A DNA stretch of 64,000 nucleotides from Selaginella moellendorffii (taxonomy: Eukaryota > Streptophyta > Lycopodiopsida > Selaginellales > Selaginellaceae). The notes beneath the pieces were generated by a model that worked only from the letters and a program-made list of their open reading frames with translations, did not search any database and was not told where the DNA came from. A program made the position numbers and the translations under genes. The stretch lies in contig NW_003314370.1 in assembly GCF_000143415.4 (NCBI RefSeq), forward strand, positions 87,546 to 151,545, given 5' to 3'. Below, one piece after another: positions 60,829 to 64,000 of the stretch (its first letter is position 1; every line of letters begins with the position of its first letter).

Positions 60829-61439
60829 TTACAAGAGCAACGCTACCGAGGCGACGGCGAGAGCGGTGCCGACTTGTAGTCCAGATGCAGCAGAAGGCTC
60901 GTTGGTGGGAGTTGTAGGCGTGGTAGGAGTTGTCGGAGTCGTCGGAGTCGTCGGAGTAGTCGGAGTAGTCGGAGTAGTGGGAGGCGCAGGTGTAGTGGGA
61001 GTCGAAGGGGTCGACGCCGCAGTGATGGCCACCTTCATGCCTCCAGCACAGTGACCAGCGACTGTGCAGATCACGTAAGTGGTTCCAGTGCCGACCGTGA
61101 GTCCTCCACCGTTTGCGACAGATCGGAGAGAGTTCGGCGTGCAGCTCGTCCAGTCGGCCTGCGAGACTACGTCGGCGGTGTGGCTTCCGACCCAGTTGAA
61201 AGCTGCCAAAGGTTCATTTTTTTAGCGAGAGGGGTGAGAAAGATCCGTTTTTTCAAGAGGAGGAGGAACTTACTGACAGTGTCTCCGGTGCGGACGGTGT
61301 TTGTTGTCGACCAGCTTGAGTAGTCGACTCCTTGGCTCCAGTCGATGCGAATGGTAGCAGACAGGACCGAGCAGTAAAGAGCCGCAAGGACAGTGAGGAG
61401 TAATGCTGCACTGCCGCTTCCCTGAGCAGTCGCAGCCAT
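60829..61439 (-). CDS. Phytocyanin-like blue copper protein with (TPT)n tail (2 exons)
   Basis: Exons 61439-61274 and 61202-60829 encode 179 residues. A signal peptide (SAALLLTVLAALYCSVLSA) precedes a cupredoxin domain (IRIDWSQGVDYSSWSTTN, FNWVGSHTADVVSQADWTSC). Copper ligands are His in GSHT, Cys in YVICTV, His in AGHC and Met in AGGM. A tail of about 30 residues built from Thr-Pro-Thr repeats is encoded by a 9-bp minisatellite, followed by a hydrophobic end (LQVGTALAVASVALLL) suited to GPI anchoring. The TP repeats are likely O-glycosylation sites as in AGPs. The intron lies at the same domain position (after GDTV) as in the two phytocyanins at 46-48 kb. Confidence 0.9.
60907..60985. repeat. 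9-bp coding minisatellite in the phytocyanin tail
   Basis: GGAGTCGTC / GGAGTAGTC units repeated about eight times, encoding Thr-Pro-Thr on the minus strand. The copies differ only by synonymous-type C/A changes, which suggests recent slippage. Confidence 0.9.
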
Positions 61440-64000
61440 CTCTACAAGAAAGCAGGGATCTGAGCCGATTGATCTCCTGGATCCGAGAAGCAGAGGAGAT
61501 GGAGAGGGGAGGAAGAGGAAAGTGTTGCTTTAAGAGGGGGCAAAGCACTCGCGGCGCTGGGTTAATAAATAAAGCACGAGTCCAGAAGGAACAGGGAAGC
61601 TGACGGGCCAGAGCGAAAGTGGGGTAGTCATGGGCCACTTTCAAAGCTTGGTTGGTGAGAGCGAGAGAGAGAGAGCGAAACTTTCTCGATCGAGCACCAA
61701 AAAGAAAAGAAAAAGGGGGGGCGAAACTGGGAGGGGAGCTTGACTGAAAGCTAGCGATGGAGTTAAGCGCGGGTTTGACGAGACGATTTGCAGAGAGGAC
61801 GATGAAGCATGAGACGATTTCTTTCGCCGGATCGTAAGCTTGACGCGGTCTACAGTGGTGACTGGTGACGAGTTCTTCTCTGGAAGAAAAAAGAAAAGAG
61901 ATGGAGTTATCTCGCGCCTGTCTTGTGTTAAGTCCTTGTGCATCTTCTTTCGTCACTAAAGCGAGTTCTGTTACTTGTTTGCGCGTGTAGATGGATGGAA
62001 GAAGACGACACAACCTACTTATAACTCGGTGGAAGAAGGAGAAGGAAAGTTTAAAGAATGGAAGGGGCCGTGCTGCGAAGAAGTCTCTTTTTTGTCCGCT
62101 GGTGAGAGAGTGGGGTCTATGATCTCTTGCGATGCGATGCGAGAGAAGGCCGCTTCAATGGGATACATGTTTCTTTAGACATTCTTCTAGATTTTCAAAC
62201 TTTTTTCGTACGGCTTAACAAGGAAAGAATCGAAGAACAAGGCTCTTGTCAATGGAGGCCAAAGACTGGTTGCCGTGCTGTGACTTATCAGGCTCTGGTT
62301 TTGTTTACTCTCATTTTGGTTCTGTCAACCTCTACGAAAAATATTGATCTAAACTAAAGAACGGAACTATTGTAGCTTGACAAGTTGATTGGAAAGGACC
62401 TGGAACCAACATTGGCGTTGATCATTTCTAGGTTGATATTTCAAGAGCAAAAAAAGATAAACAAAAAAAAAACCCTGTGCAACCAATGCGTGGTGTTTGA
62501 CGTGCGCTTTTCTTTTCTCTTTTGAGTTAGTGGAGCTGAGCTTCAATAAGTCGGGACACATGCCCTGTTGCGTTGTCATGCAAAGAGTAAAGATCAAAAG
62601 GATTTACTAAACAAGAAGTATGTAAACTTGCCTGTACGAGCTGTGGAGTATCCAAAAGATATGGATCTCTAACGTATAAAGACAATGAGAACGACATGGC
62701 AAGAGCAAAGTCTAGTCTCATTGTGATACCGATGCCTCACTATTGTTTTGTATACTGAAGACAAATGTAAGAGAAGGGTAGGTTCTCCTTACATTCTACT
62801 TTGCTGGTCCCAACAGGAAGAACAGTCAAGAAGTGGATATGATTAGTTCTTCCATCTCAAGATTCTCCGGTATTGCAATGCCAATTTGAAATTCCTTGCA
62901 AACACTTGATGGATTCTTGACAACTAAAATAAAATTTAACTACTTTAAGGAGAACAAATATCAATATTATCATTGTAATTTCTTCAAATAATTTTGGAGT
63001 ACCTGAATCTATAGTGGTTTAGAGAGAATTAAGTTATAACTTAGAGGAAGACAAATTCAAACCATAAATTTTCCCTTCTTGCACATAATTAATATTCTCA
63101 TCAATCAAAATGTTATGTCTCAATAAATATCTAACTTTTATGGGAAAAAATTTAAAGAATTTATTATGACTAAAGAAAATAGTATGGTCACTATTGCAAA
63201 TAAAATTAATTAATTGGTGACAATGCATTAAAGGAATTTATCAAAATTATATGGAACAACATAAATATTATAAACTAACTAGCTGGTAAAAAACATTAAA
63301 AAAAACTAAATTTTGTTGATGAAAATATGAACAAAAATTACTAAAAAACAAAAGTAAGAAAATAAAAATGAACTTTTTGTAGATTAGAATTATTTTATAC
63401 AATTAAATAAAACTTAGAATGGTTATATTCTTTTTTATGGTTTTAAGTATTTCAATACAGTTATAAATGAAGTATGAATTCTACATCTTAGATAAGAAAA
63501 TTTAATATATAAAAATCTAATTTATACAAGATTTGTGATTGTTGATATGAGATTTGACTATAAATTTCTTCGAGCTTTTTATTTTTTGTAACTCATGAAC
63601 TTTGACGTTCAAGTTAACTTTCATATCTTACAACCATTGGTGATATTAAGCATTATCTAGGATAATTAATTATCCTTGTTAGTGGTTTTTCTTGGTTATT
63701 GTTAGTATTAAATGATTCACTGTTTTTAGGGATGGTGGATTAATCTCCAATAATGATTATACATCTCTATTTATAAGATGATTGATGATCTCTAATGCTA
63801 GTTAGTTGTTCTTTTTTATAGCTTTTATCCTTTTGCATTATTATATATTTATTTATGATTTGGTCTAGATTGGTCTTTTAGGTTTGAGATATTGGTAGAA
63901 TGTTATTAATGCATGCTTGAGCAATTATAATTCCTTAGTATTATTAATCATGATCTATTCAAATTACCTAGTGTAATAATTAATATGAAAAAGTGTTTTG
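61440..64000. other. Promoter of the third phytocyanin and AT-rich repeat region
   Basis: 61,440-62,400 is gene-free upstream sequence with a GA-rich tract at about 61,655-61,680. From 62,400 onward the sequence becomes AT-rich with only short random frames. The dispersed repeat copy B lies at its end. No promoter element could be assigned with confidence. Confidence 0.6.
63640..64000 (+). repeat. Diverged dispersed repeat, copy B (cut by the window end)
   Basis: Same orientation and word order as 3,640-4,020 (CAATAATGATTAT, TTGATGATCT, GATATTGGTAG). The right end lies outside the window. Confidence 0.7.

Noticed and set aside
61270-62013. 247-residue minus-strand frame
   Set aside because: It covers the promoter and an exon of the third phytocyanin in a different frame, with Ser/Arg/Leu bias and no homology.

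Overview
The window is nuclear DNA of a land plant, most likely a lycophyte close to Selaginella moellendorffii. Evidence for a plant: phytocyanins, an arabinogalactan protein, a GH9 cellulase, a VAP27 protein, a CRLK-type receptor kinase, a stomatal-type signalling peptide and three PLS-class PPR proteins. Evidence for Selaginella: many introns of only about 50-65 bp, very tight gene spacing, intron-poor PPR genes built from long runs of 31-residue S motifs, and what looks like a flagella-type gene. The species is inferred, not proven. All exon edges were worked out by hand and can be off by 1-2 bases.

Layout. 1-6,700 is AT-rich and gene-free. It holds a TA microsatellite, a short LTR-like element, a foldback (MITE-like) element and a diverged dispersed repeat that reappears at 63,640-64,000. 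6,795-22,086 is dense: ClpP, deoxynucleoside kinase, GPI-type aspartic protease, oxysterol-binding protein (ORP), ribosomal protein eL19, TRAPPC2L, a DUF218 membrane protein and a C2H2 zinc-finger protein. 24,095-35,554 holds a FAN-like BEACH/WD40 protein, tRNA-Thr(AGU), TFIIH p62 and SF3A2 (their 3' ends meet in a 100-N assembly gap), a decayed cytochrome P450 and VAP27. 36,020-43,167 holds N-myristoyltransferase, a PPR protein, a GH9 cellulase and a coiled-coil protein of the At4g15545 type. 44,509-48,364 is a cell-surface group: one AGP and two phytocyanins. 48,703-53,719 holds two convergent PPR genes separated by an AT-rich block; both proteins stop at the same point of the E1 motif. 54,134-61,439 holds a glycine-rich secreted protein, an EPF/EPFL-like peptide gene spread over three short exons, a gene resembling animal C2orf81, a CRLK-type kinase, mitochondrial uL22 and a third phytocyanin. 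The window ends in AT-rich repeats.

Connections. Most genes are unrelated housekeeping neighbours. VAP27 and the ORP are potential partners, because the ORP carries an FFAT-like motif. The ClpP, the kinase, uL22 and the PPR proteins all point to organelles. An AACCCTA (telo-box) element lies in the 5' region of most housekeeping and organelle genes, but I did not see it at the secreted-protein genes. Three introns use GC instead of GT as donor. The most useful new items are the hidden EPFL-like gene, the truncated PPR trio around the AT-rich block, the W-box repeat cluster at 56.25-56.44 kb, the candidate flagellar gene and the P450 with several lesions.
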